64,000 bases of DNA, taken from the NCBI RefSeq assembly GCF_028771845.1, contig NZ_CP118270.1, forward strand, positions 5,332,001 through 5,396,000. Direction: 5' to 3'. Below are positions 33,672 to 43,908 of this stretch, in pieces (position 1 is the stretch's first letter; each line of letters begins with the position of its first letter). The notes below the pieces were generated by a model that saw only the letters and a list, made by a program, of their open reading frames with translations, searched no databases and was not told where the DNA came from. A program made the position numbers and the translations under genes. Source of the DNA: Paenibacillus marchantiae. Lineage in GTDB: Bacteria > Bacillota > Bacilli > Paenibacillales > Paenibacillaceae.

Positions 33672-33836
33672 GTTATCATAAATACGTATATACGGACACA
33701 AGCTGGAAATGCTGTGAAAAGAAAACGTTGAAAAATGTTGAAATTTTTACATTTAGCGGCTGTACTTATGGTTCACATGCTGTCTAACTTGGTTATTTAT
33801 AGCTATAACTTTATCTTAAGTTCAGGAGGTGTTGTC

Positions 33837-35588
33837 ATGCTGCTCGAAGCGATGTACCACGTTCCCCGCGATAAATGGGCTTATGCTTATAATCCCTCGA
33901 CGATTCACCTGCGTGTACGAACGAAGAGAGACGATGTACAATATGTGACTGCACTGACTGGTGATAAATACGATTGGAATGGAACCTATAAGGAAATTCA
34001 ATTGGAGAAAGCGGCTTCTGACAGTATGTTTGATTATTGGGAAACGGCAGTTAAGCCCAAATTCAAGCGTCTGACTTACATCTTCCGTATCACCGCCGGT
34101 ACCGAAAATATATATCTGGCTGATAACGGAATCCATTATGCTCCCCCTTACCCTACAGGAGGATATTATGAATTTTCCTACATTCATGAAATCGATGTAT
34201 TTAAGGTTCCCGAATGGGCCAAAGAAGCCGTGTTCTACCAAATCATGACCGAAAGGTTTGCTAATGGGAATCCCGACCTGAACCCTGAAGGAACCCAGGA
34301 ATGGGGTGGCCGACCTGAACTGGATAACTACTTTGGCGGAGACCTGCAAGGTGTGCTCAATCACCTGGACGATCTGACTAAACTCGGTGTTAATGCCATT
34401 TACTTTACCCCGCTGTTCCAAGCAAACTCCTACCATAAATACGATACCGTTGATTATAAAAAAGTAGATCCTCATTTCGGGGACAATGAAATGCTTAAAA
34501 AAGTAGCAGAACAATGTCATCGCCGTGGAATCCGTGTCATGCTTGACGCGGTTTTTAACCATTGCAGCGAAGACTTCCCTCCTTTTCAGGATGTCCTGAA
34601 GAATGGAAAAAACTCCAAATATGCAGACTGGTTTCATATCAATGAATATCCGGTGCAGATTAAGGATGGTATCCCAACCTACGATACCTTTGGGTTTTAT
34701 GGCAATATGCCGAAGTTCAACACGGCCAATCCCGAAGTAAAAGACTATTTGCTTGATGTGGCTGAATATTGGATCAAGGAGATCAAACTCGACGGTTGGC
34801 GACTGGATGTTGCGAATGAAGTGGATAACCATTTTTGGCGCGATTTCCGCAAAGTGGTCAAAACCGCCAATCCGGAAGCCTATATTGTAGGCGAAGTATG
34901 GAGTGATTCCCTGACCTGGCTCATGGGAGATCAATTTGATTCCGTGATGAACTACCCTTTTGCTGACAAGGTGCTTGAGTTCTTCTGTGGTTCTATGGAT
35001 GGTTATAACTTCGCTAACGAGATGGGATCACTCATTATGCGTTACCCGCAACAGACGAATGAAGTCATCTTCAACATGCTGTGCAGTCATGATACCCCAC
35101 GTCTGCTTACTCGGGCTGGAGAAGACAAACGCAGATTAAAATTGTCGGTTGTGTTTCTTTTCACTTATATTGGTACACCCTGTATATTCTATGGGGATGA
35201 GGTTGGTATACGCGGAGAGAGTGACCCGGATTGCCGTAAATGCATGCAATGGGATCCTGCCAAGCAAGATCAGGAGCTTTATGACTTCTACCGCCTGATG
35301 ATTGATTTGCGGAAAAGTAATGAAGCTCTGCGTAAAGGTCGCTTCCGTTTTTTGAAGGCGGATCACAATGATCCATGCATCATTTATGAACGTATGGATG
35401 ACACTCTTCACTTCACAGTGTGGATGAACAATACTCCGCAAGAACGTACCCTGTCACATCCGATGGAAACCAAGGACTGGAAGGATGCACTAACTGAAGA
35501 TGCTGTTGTTCCCACCAATGGAATGATGAATATTAAACTTGATCCTTACGGATACCGTATTTTGTATAGACAATTGGAACCGAGTTAA
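33837..35588 (+). CDS. Neopullulanase / maltogenic amylase-type glycoside hydrolase (GH13)
   Basis: 583 residues from ATG 33837, behind AGGAGGTG. The longer upstream frame is rejected. The N-terminal CBM34-like domain (1-120) is followed by the GH13 barrel: DAVFNHCSEDF, GWRLDVANEVD (nucleophile D), VGEVWSD (acid E) and CSHDTPRLL. A YYGDE-like CIFYGDEVG motif near 470 also fits. Length and the N-terminal domain match the GH13_20 cyclomaltodextrinase/neopullulanase group, cytoplasmic enzymes that cut maltodextrins. It sits by the glycogen genes, which suggests a role in alpha-glucan recycling. Confidence 0.93.
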   Translation: MLLEAMYHVPRDKWAYAYNPSTIHLRVRTKRDDVQYVTALTGDKYDWNGTYKEIQLEKAASDSMFDYWETAVKPKFKRLTYIFRITAGTENIYLADNGIHYAPPYPTGGYYEFSYIHEIDVFKVPEWAKEAVFYQIMTERFANGNPDLNPEGTQEWGGRPELDNYFGGDLQGVLNHLDDLTKLGVNAIYFTPLFQANSYHKYDTVDYKKVDPHFGDNEMLKKVAEQCHRRGIRVMLDAVFNHCSEDFPPFQDVLKNGKNSKYADWFHINEYPVQIKDGIPTYDTFGFYGNMPKFNTANPEVKDYLLDVAEYWIKEIKLDGWRLDVANEVDNHFWRDFRKVVKTANPEAYIVGEVWSDSLTWLMGDQFDSVMNYPFADKVLEFFCGSMDGYNFANEMGSLIMRYPQQTNEVIFNMLCSHDTPRLLTRAGEDKRRLKLSVVFLFTYIGTPCIFYGDEVGIRGESDPDCRKCMQWDPAKQDQELYDFYRLMIDLRKSNEALRKGRFRFLKADHNDPCIIYERMDDTLHFTVWMNNTPQERTLSHPMETKDWKDALTEDAVVPTNGMMNIKLDPYGYRILYRQLEPS

Positions 35589-35596
35589 CTAATTTC

Positions 35597-35657
35597 CAGA
35601 AAACTCCTGAAATATTGAATAACTCTTTAATAATCATTGGATACTTCAGGAGTTTTC
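35597..35657. terminator. Long-loop inverted repeat, bidirectional terminator
   Basis: A 14-bp perfect stem (AGAAAACTCCTGAA) with a 33-nt loop, between the convergent neopullulanase and beta-helix genes. Confidence 0.65.
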
Positions 35658-35678
35658 TAACGAAAAACTGAACTAAAG

Positions 35679-37385
35679 CTATAACTTCGTCGTTTTTAAA
35701 TCCCCTTTTGCATCTATAGTTATTCTCCATCGTGTAGAATTCGGACCAAGCATGACAATTTCATTTACTAATTGATATAACGTTCCATTATTATCTTTAA
35801 CCAGATCAACCACTACGTTTTTCCCATTTGTAAAGGGACTTGCGCCAAAGAGATAACGTCCCGTCGCACTTGCCGCAACCATCAGCATGTTATCTCTTAT
35901 GATGTTTCCCTCCACCGTATTATTAACAATATCCAGATGCACTGCCCACCATGTCCCCTCATATTTTAAACGATTTCCAGTTATGATATTGTTCGAGCCA
36001 CGTAATTGTATACATGTACCTTTTCCTGCAACTGAATTATGAGAAAAGGTACAATCATTATGCAAACTGACCATTCGGTCAGGATTGGTCGTCTCAAAGC
36101 CAGGCTCAATGATGTTGCTTGATGCAATCACTCCATTGGCAATATCCATGGCTATGCCCGCTTGGGCAATGTAATTACCTTTTACGATAATATGACCATC
36201 CGCGACAATTCCCCAGTGTTTTCCTCTTGGAATGATGATGTTGTCAGATATAATTCCGATGTCCATGCCTTCTGCACCTGCACTGGTTTTCGCTTCAATC
36301 GCAGCAGTAGCACTTGGTCTTAAAATGGTGTCGATCAGGTTGCCCTGGATTACAAACAAATGGTTGCTCAGACCGTTGGGATTGTATCGGGAGGGAAAGA
36401 AAGATACCGAAATGACAGAAGTGATTTTGATATCCTTAAAGACATTGGAGGTTACAAAGGCTCCTTGGAAACCGATAAGCCCCACGCCAAATGCTGTTCC
36501 ATTCAGGCTGTTTCCATGTATATGCAGATTTTTGGCTCCAGTCTCGCCTCCCTCATTGTTACAGGTAATCCCGCCGCCGACTGAAGGCATATTACTCACT
36601 TGTTGTCCGCCTGAAAAAGCAGCATAATCTGGATCACTGGATAATACAGGAGTGTGCAGAAAGTTATCGGTGATCGAAACATGCCATGTTCCCTTGACCA
36701 GAATGCCATCCCCAAGATATCGGTAACAGTCATTCTCACGAATCACCACAAAAACCAAATGACTCCGAACTGCAATCGGTTCTTCTCCCAAGTGATGAAG
36801 TTTATTGTTTCTTATCACGACATTTCGGGCGGGATTGTCTTGACTGCTGGAACCATTGACTCCAATGCCATCGGTAAATTTACTAATATCGTTATTTTGC
36901 AACAATACATTGCTTGAATTCTCGATGTATAAACCTGTCTTGTTTTTACTCCAAGCTGCTTGAGTCGTACGAACCAAAGTCACGCCACTAATCTCTACAT
37001 GATTGCTTCCTTCAATTCGGATTCCCTGATCCGAAACCTCCAATATTGCTCCTGGCAACGCCTTGATGATGACAGATCTTCCACTAAACGTATAGAACCA
37101 GCCCACCTTAACAACTTTATAGTGCCCTGACGTAAATAATAAAACATCACCATCCTGTGCCGAGTCAAAAAAAGCTTTGATCTGGGCTGTCTGATCGCTT
37201 CCATCTCCCGGAGCAAAACTCCTCACATCAATAAGGCTGCCCGTCAGCGTGGATTGCACAGCGGCGATATTCCCCATGATCTGGCCAAACATTTCATTCA
37301 TTTTAACGGCATTATACCCGTCGGTACTGCTTAAAGCCTGCAAATTAGGATTGTAAGTAGAGGTAAAATTAATGTAGTTGTTCAT
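35679..37385 (-). CDS. Tailspike-like right-handed beta-helix protein
   Basis: 568 residues from ATG 37385 behind AAGGAGGAGG. No signal peptide: it begins MNNYINFTSTYNPNLQ. An N-terminal segment (1-50) leads to a Pectate_lyase_3-like entry (IDVRSFAPGDGSDQTAQIKAFFDSAQDGD), then about 15 beta-helix rungs of the N-x-I/V type (residues 110-500) and a beta-rich C-terminal cap. This resembles phage tailspikes and secreted polysaccharide lyases. Catalytic residues cannot be assigned. It lies inside the glycogen locus, directly after the glgA terminator, with no visible promoter of its own. Phage origin or recent insertion is possible, but no phage genes are near. Confidence 0.75.
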   Translation of the reverse strand: MNNYINFTSTYNPNLQALSSTDGYNAVKMNEMFGQIMGNIAAVQSTLTGSLIDVRSFAPGDGSDQTAQIKAFFDSAQDGDVLLFTSGHYKVVKVGWFYTFSGRSVIIKALPGAILEVSDQGIRIEGSNHVEISGVTLVRTTQAAWSKNKTGLYIENSSNVLLQNNDISKFTDGIGVNGSSSQDNPARNVVIRNNKLHHLGEEPIAVRSHLVFVVIRENDCYRYLGDGILVKGTWHVSITDNFLHTPVLSSDPDYAAFSGGQQVSNMPSVGGGITCNNEGGETGAKNLHIHGNSLNGTAFGVGLIGFQGAFVTSNVFKDIKITSVISVSFFPSRYNPNGLSNHLFVIQGNLIDTILRPSATAAIEAKTSAGAEGMDIGIISDNIIIPRGKHWGIVADGHIIVKGNYIAQAGIAMDIANGVIASSNIIEPGFETTNPDRMVSLHNDCTFSHNSVAGKGTCIQLRGSNNIITGNRLKYEGTWWAVHLDIVNNTVEGNIIRDNMLMVAASATGRYLFGASPFTNGKNVVVDLVKDNNGTLYQLVNEIVMLGPNSTRWRITIDAKGDLKTTKL

Positions 37386-37414
37386 TTTAAATTCGCCTCC
37401 TCCTTATGATCGTA

Positions 37415-37446
37415 CAAAAAAGCCGCAGTACGAATATACTGCGGCT
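37415..37446 (-). terminator. Terminator after glgA, directly before the beta-helix gene
   Basis: Perfect 10-bp stem AGCCGCAGTA/TACTGCGGCT with a 6-nt loop, followed by a T run on the minus strand. It lies only 29 nt before the start codon of the next gene. Confidence 0.88.
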
Positions 37447-37459
37447 CATTTGTGCAAAT

Positions 37460-38902
37460 CTATTTCACAGATTCAAGCATTATGCGTCGATAAATATCCA
37501 TATACTCTTCAGCTGAGACGTTCCAGCTGTAGTCTCCGCTCATTGCATTTTTCACGATCTTTTTCCAGTGCTCTGGCTGACGGTAAAATTCTTCAGCACG
37601 GCGAATGGTGTTCATCATATCATGGGCGTTAAAGCTGGTGAAAGAGAATCCATTCCCCTTACCGCTGAATTCATTGTATGCCTGCACCGTATCGTTCAGA
37701 CCCCCTGTTTCCCGGACAAGTGGTACACTGCCATAACGGAGTGCAAGCAACTGGCTAATACCACATGGCTCGAACCTTGATGGCATCAAGAACAGATCAC
37801 TTCCGGCATAAAAACGGCGGGATAACCCATCATTGAAGGTGATCTGAGCAGACATTTTCAGCGGATAACGATTCGCTGCCTCACGGAACCAGTGCTCATA
37901 AGCCGGATCCCCGGTACCCAATACTGCGAATTGAATGTCGTCATAGTACAATAATTCATCCAATACACGACATACCAGATCCAAACCTTTGGAATCCACA
38001 AGCCTTGTAACCATCACCATAAGTGGAGCATCCGGACGTACAGGCAATCCTAATTCCTTTTGCAGCTCGATCTTGTTCTCGATTTTCTTGGACAGGCTGG
38101 TTCTGTATTTAACCGCAATTTTATTGTCCGCTGCCGGGTTGTAACTCTTGGTATCAATACCGTTGACAATCCCACTGAAACGATCGCCCAATGAACTGAG
38201 CAATCCATCCAGACCATAGCCATAATAGGAGGTTTGTACTTCCTTGGCGTAAGTAGGGCTGACGGTCGTTACATGATCCGCAAAAACGATTCCTGCCTTA
38301 AGGAAATTGACATTTCCATAATATTCTGCCCCGTCCACCGTGAAATACCGATCATCCAGCTCAAGCAAATCACTGAATAAATCATGTGGAAACACACCTT
38401 GATATAACAGGTTATGTATCGTAAAAACGGTTTTCATCTCACTATAAAAGGGATCATGAGCAAAGTGAGCCTCCAGCAGTAAAGGAATCATACCCGCGTG
38501 CCAATCGTGACTGTGCAGCACATCCGGCTTGAATTCAATTTGTGGCAACACCTCGAGAACAGCACGATTGAAGAAGGCAAAACGCTCCCCGTCATCCATA
38601 TACCCATACACGCCATCCCGTCCAAAATAGTATTCATTGTCTACAAAGTAGACAGGAATCCCGTCATGAACCAGCATCTCTATTCCACAATAAGGTCTGC
38701 GCCAACCAAGAGGAACATCTGTCGTGATCACAGGCTCCATCGCCTCTTTATACTCATCCGGGATGCCCTTGTATTTGGGTAAAATGACACGAACATCTGC
38801 CCCACTCTTCTTTAGTGCTTGTGGTAATGCGCCGATGACGTCAGCAAGGCCTCCTGTTTTGATAAATGGATGTACTTCAGCAGCAGCAAATAGAATATTC
38901 AT
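37460..38902 (-). CDS. glgA: Glycogen synthase
   Basis: 480 residues. The ADP-glucose binding motif KTGGLADVIGALP is at 15-27. The GT5 C-terminal signature includes LMPSRFEPCGISQLLALRYGSVPLVRETGGLNDTV. It transfers glucose from ADP-glucose to growing alpha-1,4-glucan. The start overlaps the glgB stop by 4 nt, so the two genes are coupled. The missing glgC partner is the divergent gene at 41116. Confidence 0.96.
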   Translation of the reverse strand: MNILFAAAEVHPFIKTGGLADVIGALPQALKKSGADVRVILPKYKGIPDEYKEAMEPVITTDVPLGWRRPYCGIEMLVHDGIPVYFVDNEYYFGRDGVYGYMDDGERFAFFNRAVLEVLPQIEFKPDVLHSHDWHAGMIPLLLEAHFAHDPFYSEMKTVFTIHNLLYQGVFPHDLFSDLLELDDRYFTVDGAEYYGNVNFLKAGIVFADHVTTVSPTYAKEVQTSYYGYGLDGLLSSLGDRFSGIVNGIDTKSYNPAADNKIAVKYRTSLSKKIENKIELQKELGLPVRPDAPLMVMVTRLVDSKGLDLVCRVLDELLYYDDIQFAVLGTGDPAYEHWFREAANRYPLKMSAQITFNDGLSRRFYAGSDLFLMPSRFEPCGISQLLALRYGSVPLVRETGGLNDTVQAYNEFSGKGNGFSFTSFNAHDMMNTIRRAEEFYRQPEHWKKIVKNAMSGDYSWNVSAEEYMDIYRRIMLESVK

Positions 38903-40920
38903 GCCTTCGTCCTCCTTTTGGGTTTAACTATAGTGCTTTCTTTTGTTTTACTGGTTTTAGTGGTACTGGCTTTTGCTCTGACGGATTGAACTTCAAGGGG
39001 CAGTGCATCCGTTTTCCGACGTGTGTTCTTTTTTAAAATAACTACACTTAGCGGTGGCAAAACAACTTCCAGACTATGTGGTTGCCCATGAAAAGGAATC
39101 TTTTCTGTAGTAAGCTGCATATCATTGATAATGCCTGATCCGCCGTAATCGGAATGATCACTGTTCAGTACTTCGGTATACATACCGGGACGCATGACAC
39201 CAATCCGGTAACGCTCCCGCTTGACTGGCTGAAAGTTAATGAGCACAAGGAGTGTATCCGCAGATTTTTTTCCTTTGCGCACATATGAAATGACACTTTG
39301 GTCCTGATCATCCGGAGTGATCCATTCATAACCGTCAAAGGAATGATCAAGCTCCCACAAAGCTTTTTCGCCCAAGTATAGCTCGGACAGATCCCGTTCA
39401 AACTTGTGGAGTTTACGGTGACTGTCATAGTTCAGCAAAAACCAGTCCAGTTGATCTTCATCTTTCCATTCGATAAACTGGCCGAATTCTCCACCCATAA
39501 ACAGCAGTTTCTTGCCTGGGAATGTCATAAAGTACCCCATGAAGGCACGCATGCCGGCAAACTTCTGCTCGTATGTTCCTGGCATCTTGTCTAGGAGCGA
39601 CTTTTTGCCATGAACGACCTCGTCATGAGACAGAGGAAGCACGTAATTTTCAGCAAAGGAGTATACGACTGGGAATGTCAGCAAATGATGTTTGGAAGGA
39701 CGTTCGTGAAAATCCGATTCCATGTAATCAAGTGTATCGTTCATCCAACCCATGTTCCATTTGTAGTTGAACCCTAATCCACCCTGATCTACTGGCGAAG
39801 TAACCATCGGCCATGCACTGGATTCTTCTGCCATCATCAGAGCATAGGGAAAGTACTTGAAGACCGTTTCATTCAACTGCTGCAAAAAAGCAACAGCTTC
39901 CTTGTTTTCCAGGCCACCTTCGTTATTCGTTCGGTATTGTCCTGGCTGCTTTTCGAAATCCAACTTAAGCATACTGGTTACCGCATCGACCCGAAGTCCG
40001 TCGAAATGGAACATCTCCATCCAATACAACGCATTAGAGATCAAAAACGAACGAATTTCAGGTTTAGAGTAATCAAAGCTGAGTGTGCCCCAGCCTGGTC
40101 TCTCTGCTAACAGTGGATCTGCATATTCATACAAGGGCGTTCCATCAAACAAACGCAAGCCATGAGCATCCTTCGCAAAATGTGCGGGGACCCAATCGAG
40201 CAAAACGCCTATTCCTGCCTGATGTAGACTATCAACTAGATACATCAGATCTTTAGGCTGCCCGTAACGGCTGGTTGGCGCAAAAAATCCTGTGTTTTGA
40301 TACCCCCACGATAGGTCGTAAGGATGTTCACTTAGTGGCATCATCTCAACATGGGTATATTTCATTTCCAATAAATAAGGAACAAGCAAGTCCGCAAGTT
40401 CACGATAACTGTAGAGTGTGCCGTCCTCTTTCCGTTTCCAGGTTCCAGCATGCATTTCATAAATATGTAGAGGTTTGTTATAAACGCCTCTTTGTTTGCG
40501 TCTCCACGCGCCATCATTCCATTTGTAACCTTCGATGGAGCTGGTGACCGATGCCGTACGCGGACGAACTTCAGCCTGGAAAGCATAAGGGTCAGCTTTA
40601 AGCAATTCGGTACCCTCTTCCGTTAATATACGGAATTTGTATAATGTTCCTTCACTGATTTCCGGAATAAAACGACTCCAAAATCCAGAATCGGGTATCT
40701 TATATAAAGGTTCCTGTTCACCTTTCCATCCATTACGGTCTAAAGCCAGGCCTACTTCTGTGGCATTCGGAGCCCACACGGTAAAACGATACCCCTGACG
40801 ATGATCTTCGATCGCAGGCTGTGCGCCCATTATTCGATAACTGTGATGAAGGTTTCCTTCATGAAACAAATAAATGTGCTCCGGCGAAATTTCCGGGTTT
40901 GTTAACGGTTGAATGGCCAA
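38899..40920 (-). CDS. glgB: 1,4-alpha-glucan branching enzyme
   Basis: About 673 residues from TTG 40920 behind AAGGTGATC. An ATG at 40956 adds 12 residues but has a poor ribosome site. N-terminal CBM48 (about 40-130; RFTVWAPNATEVGLALDRNGW), GH13 barrel with GLRVDAV (nucleophile D312), MAEESSAWP (acid E365) and LSHDEVVHGKKS, then a beta-sandwich. A basic tail (RRKTDALPLEVQS ... KPKRRTKA) of about 40 residues is unusual and lysine/threonine-rich. It forms alpha-1,6 branches on glycogen. First gene of glgBA. Confidence 0.95.
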   Translation of the reverse strand: MAIQPLTNPEISPEHIYLFHEGNLHHSYRIMGAQPAIEDHRQGYRFTVWAPNATEVGLALDRNGWKGEQEPLYKIPDSGFWSRFIPEISEGTLYKFRILTEEGTELLKADPYAFQAEVRPRTASVTSSIEGYKWNDGAWRRKQRGVYNKPLHIYEMHAGTWKRKEDGTLYSYRELADLLVPYLLEMKYTHVEMMPLSEHPYDLSWGYQNTGFFAPTSRYGQPKDLMYLVDSLHQAGIGVLLDWVPAHFAKDAHGLRLFDGTPLYEYADPLLAERPGWGTLSFDYSKPEIRSFLISNALYWMEMFHFDGLRVDAVTSMLKLDFEKQPGQYRTNNEGGLENKEAVAFLQQLNETVFKYFPYALMMAEESSAWPMVTSPVDQGGLGFNYKWNMGWMNDTLDYMESDFHERPSKHHLLTFPVVYSFAENYVLPLSHDEVVHGKKSLLDKMPGTYEQKFAGMRAFMGYFMTFPGKKLLFMGGEFGQFIEWKDEDQLDWFLLNYDSHRKLHKFERDLSELYLGEKALWELDHSFDGYEWITPDDQDQSVISYVRKGKKSADTLLVLINFQPVKRERYRIGVMRPGMYTEVLNSDHSDYGGSGIINDMQLTTEKIPFHGQPHSLEVVLPPLSVVILKKNTRRKTDALPLEVQSVRAKASTTKTSKTKESTIVKPKRRTKA

Positions 40921-41115
40921 GAGATCACCTTCTTCTCCAGAAAATAGATATAACATTAACCATTACCCCATTCTAGCCAAGTTGAAAAGAAAAATGCGGT
41001 GTGTAAAAAAATGTTGTAATTTTTCAGGATTTTTACAGTATACATCGTTTCAATAGCTCCGCATTGCGTTTATGTATGTACTACACTGGACAAATATCTT
41101 GGGAGGGAAACGATT

Positions 41116-42342
41116 ATGTTTAATAAAGATTGCATCGCTATGCTGTTGGCGGGAGGAGAAGGGAAGCGATTAGCCCCTTTAACCTCAAGTATCGCAAAAC
41201 CCGCTGTACCGTTTGGCGGGCACTACCGGATTATCGATTTTCCTCTCAGCAACTGCGTAAACTCAGGCATCGACACTGTAGGTGTTCTGACGCAGTATCA
41301 AGCTGATTCATTACATGATCACATTGGTGGAGGAGAACCTTGGGGACATGGTACTTCAAGTGAGGCAGGAATTTCCTTACTTCCATCTTATCATACAGGA
41401 AATGACGAATACTTGGGAACCGCGGATGCTATTTATAAAAATATTGACTATATTGACCAACAAAACCCCGAAAATGTTCTAATTTTGTCGGGTGACCATA
41501 TCTATCATATGAATTATCGTGAAATGCTGGAAGCTCATACAGCGAATCAAGCGGTAGCGACGATCTCCGTTATGGAGGTTCCGTGGGAGGAAGCCCATCG
41601 CTTCGGCATTATGGCAGCGGATGAGAATCTGAGAGTTACCGAGTTTGCTGAGAAACCGGCCGAACCGAAAAGTAATTTGGCTTCCATGGGCATTTACATG
41701 TTCAAATGGGAATATCTGAAGCGCCACTTGCTCGAAGATGCCGCTAATCCGGAATCCAGCCATGACTTCGGTAAAGATGTGATTCCTCAAATGTTGAATG
41801 AGAATACCCCTCTCTTCGTATATAACTTCAATGGTTATTGGAAAGACGTGGGTACCGTGAAGAGTTTATGGGATGCGCACATGGATCTGCTTCATAACGA
41901 TGAAGACTGGAGCCTGCAAAAAGAAGACTGGCCGATGTTTACTCGTGACTGGAGAACTAAACCAAGTGCATACAAAGCACGTCATACACGTGCTGAGCTC
42001 CTACACTCCATGATCCATGAATCCTGCTCCATTGATGGCCGGGCTGAACGTTCTGTTATTTTCTGCGGAGCCGAAGTTGGTAAAGGTTCTGAAGTTAAAG
42101 ACAGCGTGATTATGCCAAATGCACGGATAGGTCGCGGTGTTCACATCGAACGCGCCATCATTGGCGAAGGTGCCATTATTAAAGACGGTGCCATTGTCAA
42201 AGGTACGGCGGATGAAATCGTGGTTGTCGGACCGAATGAGATTGTCTCCGCCAAACCGGCTGTACGCACACAACCTGTACGCATGCTGAAAGATGTTTAT
42301 GAAAAAAGTGGGCGTCTGCGCGCTGGTGAACTTTCTTCATAA
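41116..42342 (+). CDS. glgC: Glucose-1-phosphate adenylyltransferase
   Basis: 408 residues from ATG 41116 behind GGGAGGG. Nucleotide-binding motif [12 protein letters not shown] (12-23), then [26 protein letters not shown] (catalytic D) and EFAEKP. A C-terminal left-handed beta-helix covers residues 300-400. It makes ADP-glucose, the committed step of bacterial glycogen synthesis. It is divergent from glgBA and has its own strong terminator. glgD, the regulatory paralogue of Bacillus, is absent. Confidence 0.96.
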   Translation: MFNKDCIAMLLAGGEGKRLAPLTSSIAKPAVPFGGHYRIIDFPLSNCVNSGIDTVGVLTQYQADSLHDHIGGGEPWGHGTSSEAGISLLPSYHTGNDEYLGTADAIYKNIDYIDQQNPENVLILSGDHIYHMNYREMLEAHTANQAVATISVMEVPWEEAHRFGIMAADENLRVTEFAEKPAEPKSNLASMGIYMFKWEYLKRHLLEDAANPESSHDFGKDVIPQMLNENTPLFVYNFNGYWKDVGTVKSLWDAHMDLLHNDEDWSLQKEDWPMFTRDWRTKPSAYKARHTRAELLHSMIHESCSIDGRAERSVIFCGAEVGKGSEVKDSVIMPNARIGRGVHIERAIIGEGAIIKDGAIVKGTADEIVVVGPNEIVSAKPAVRTQPVRMLKDVYEKSGRLRAGELSS

Positions 42343-42350
42343 TCTTAAAG

Positions 42351-42381
42351 AAAAGGCGAGCCATATATGGCTCGCCTTTTT
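42351..42381. terminator. Strong terminator between glgC and the two-component operon
   Basis: Perfect 12-bp stem AAAAGGCGAGCC with a 6-nt loop and a T run on both strands. Confidence 0.92.
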
Positions 42382-42408
42382 GGTGCGAAAACAATCTTTA
42401 TGCAAAAA

Positions 42409-43908
42409 TCAATTTTTTTTCGGATCAGACTCACCTTGAGTTAACTTCGTATCGAGAGTCACTTCGGCTTCATCATTCTGCATTATGGATTCCTCCACCT
42501 TCTCTTCCTCCGGTAAAGCTGGTAATGTCACCGTAACTGTTGTTCCCGTTCCGAGTTCACTTTGCATGATAATTGTTCCCTCATGCAGTTCTACCAGTTC
42601 CTGCGTAATAGCAAGCCCGAGCCCTGTTCCACCATTCTGGTGATTGACCTGGAAGAAGCGATCACGCACCTTGATTAAATGCTCTTCACTGATACCAATA
42701 CCCGTATCCTGCACAGCAGCTATAATTTGCCCGTCTTCTTCTTTGACCGATAAAAAGATCCATGAATTCTCATGGGAGAATTTGATCGCATTGTCTACAA
42801 TGTTCAGGAAGACTTGTTTTAATCTGTTACCATCCCCAAAAACATTGAAAGCACGATTTTCATCGCTTTCCAACTTGAGATGTATCTGTTTTTGCTCAGC
42901 TTTTGCCCAAACATTCAACATGGTTTCCTGAACAATCTCACGAATGCTGACGGTCCCTTTCACCAACTTCATCTGATTTTGCTGCAATTTGGAGAAATCG
43001 AGCATCTCTTCTACGAGTCCGATCAGACGCTCCGTTTCTTTAGAGATAATACTCATTCCAATCCTCGTTTCATCCGGATCGTATCCACCGGAGTCCAGCG
43101 TCTCACTCCACCCTTTAATACTGGTCAGGGGCGTTCGCAATTCATGAGAAATGGAAGAAATAAAATCGTCTTTGATCTGATTGCTGCGCACAATTTCATG
43201 TGCCATAAAATTCAGAGTGGATGCCAGTTCGCCTAATTCATGTTTGTAGTTGCCCTTAACTCTCACATCCAGACGTCCTCGGGCCATCTGAGCGGACACT
43301 GCCGTAATATTGTTAATCGGTCGTACAATGGAATTGGCCATACCTATACTAATAATCAAGACAATTGCCAGTACGCCAATACCTACTGCAATCGCAAGCA
43401 TCCCCATGAACAATAACTTGGAATTCACATTTTCGAGCGATGTTAGGTATCGAATAACATACGTATTTTCGCCGCCTAGATCAAACTTGTGGGAAACGGC
43501 CATGACCTGCTCTCCCGTGGCGGGTTGTCTGCCTACCCAACGTCCCATACCGCCATTTAACGCCTGTTGAATATCACTCGTTTGCAGAACGGCACGGTCA
43601 GATTCAAATGCAGTCGAACTCGCTAACACATGACCGTTCAGATCCAGAATCTCAAGTTCTGTATTAGATAATTCCAAATTAACAAGTAGTCTGGACAGGT
43701 TATTTCCATCTTCCGAATTACTCTCACGAGCTAGAGGCTCAAAAAAATCCTTCGAATTGGAGATATGGGTACTGATTGTATTGTAGATGCTCTCATAATA
43801 ATATCGTTGCACCGCCAGCATAAATACGAATTCCACCAACAGCAGAGCCAGAAAAACTACAATGAAGTAATGTAGTACAATCTGCCGTGTGATGCCTTTT
43901 TTGATCAT
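42409..43908 (-). CDS. Membrane sensor histidine kinase (ResE/PhoR-like)
   Basis: 499 residues from ATG 43908, which overlaps the stop of the response regulator gene by 4 nt (ATGA). Two membrane segments (about 10-33 and 167-190) flank a sensor loop of about 130 residues (LVNLELSNTELEILDLNGHVLASS). HAMP is near 190-245. HisKA has H255 (ISSISHELRTPL), and the ATPase domain has N-box (NIVDNAIKFS), DTGIGI and GGTGLGLAI. A charged C-terminal tail (about 35 residues) is extra. Signal unknown. Confidence 0.94.
   Translation of the reverse strand: MIKKGITRQIVLHYFIVVFLALLLVEFVFMLAVQRYYYESIYNTISTHISNSKDFFEPLARESNSEDGNNLSRLLVNLELSNTELEILDLNGHVLASSTAFESDRAVLQTSDIQQALNGGMGRWVGRQPATGEQVMAVSHKFDLGGENTYVIRYLTSLENVNSKLLFMGMLAIAVGIGVLAIVLIISIGMANSIVRPINNITAVSAQMARGRLDVRVKGNYKHELGELASTLNFMAHEIVRSNQIKDDFISSISHELRTPLTSIKGWSETLDSGGYDPDETRIGMSIISKETERLIGLVEEMLDFSKLQQNQMKLVKGTVSIREIVQETMLNVWAKAEQKQIHLKLESDENRAFNVFGDGNRLKQVFLNIVDNAIKFSHENSWIFLSVKEEDGQIIAAVQDTGIGISEEHLIKVRDRFFQVNHQNGGTGLGLAITQELVELHEGTIIMQSELGTGTTVTVTLPALPEEEKVEESIMQNDEAEVTLDTKLTQGESDPKKN

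Noticed and set aside
33822-34934. 370-codon open frame opposite the neopullulanase gene
   Set aside because: Antisense shadow; no start signal and no recognisable protein.
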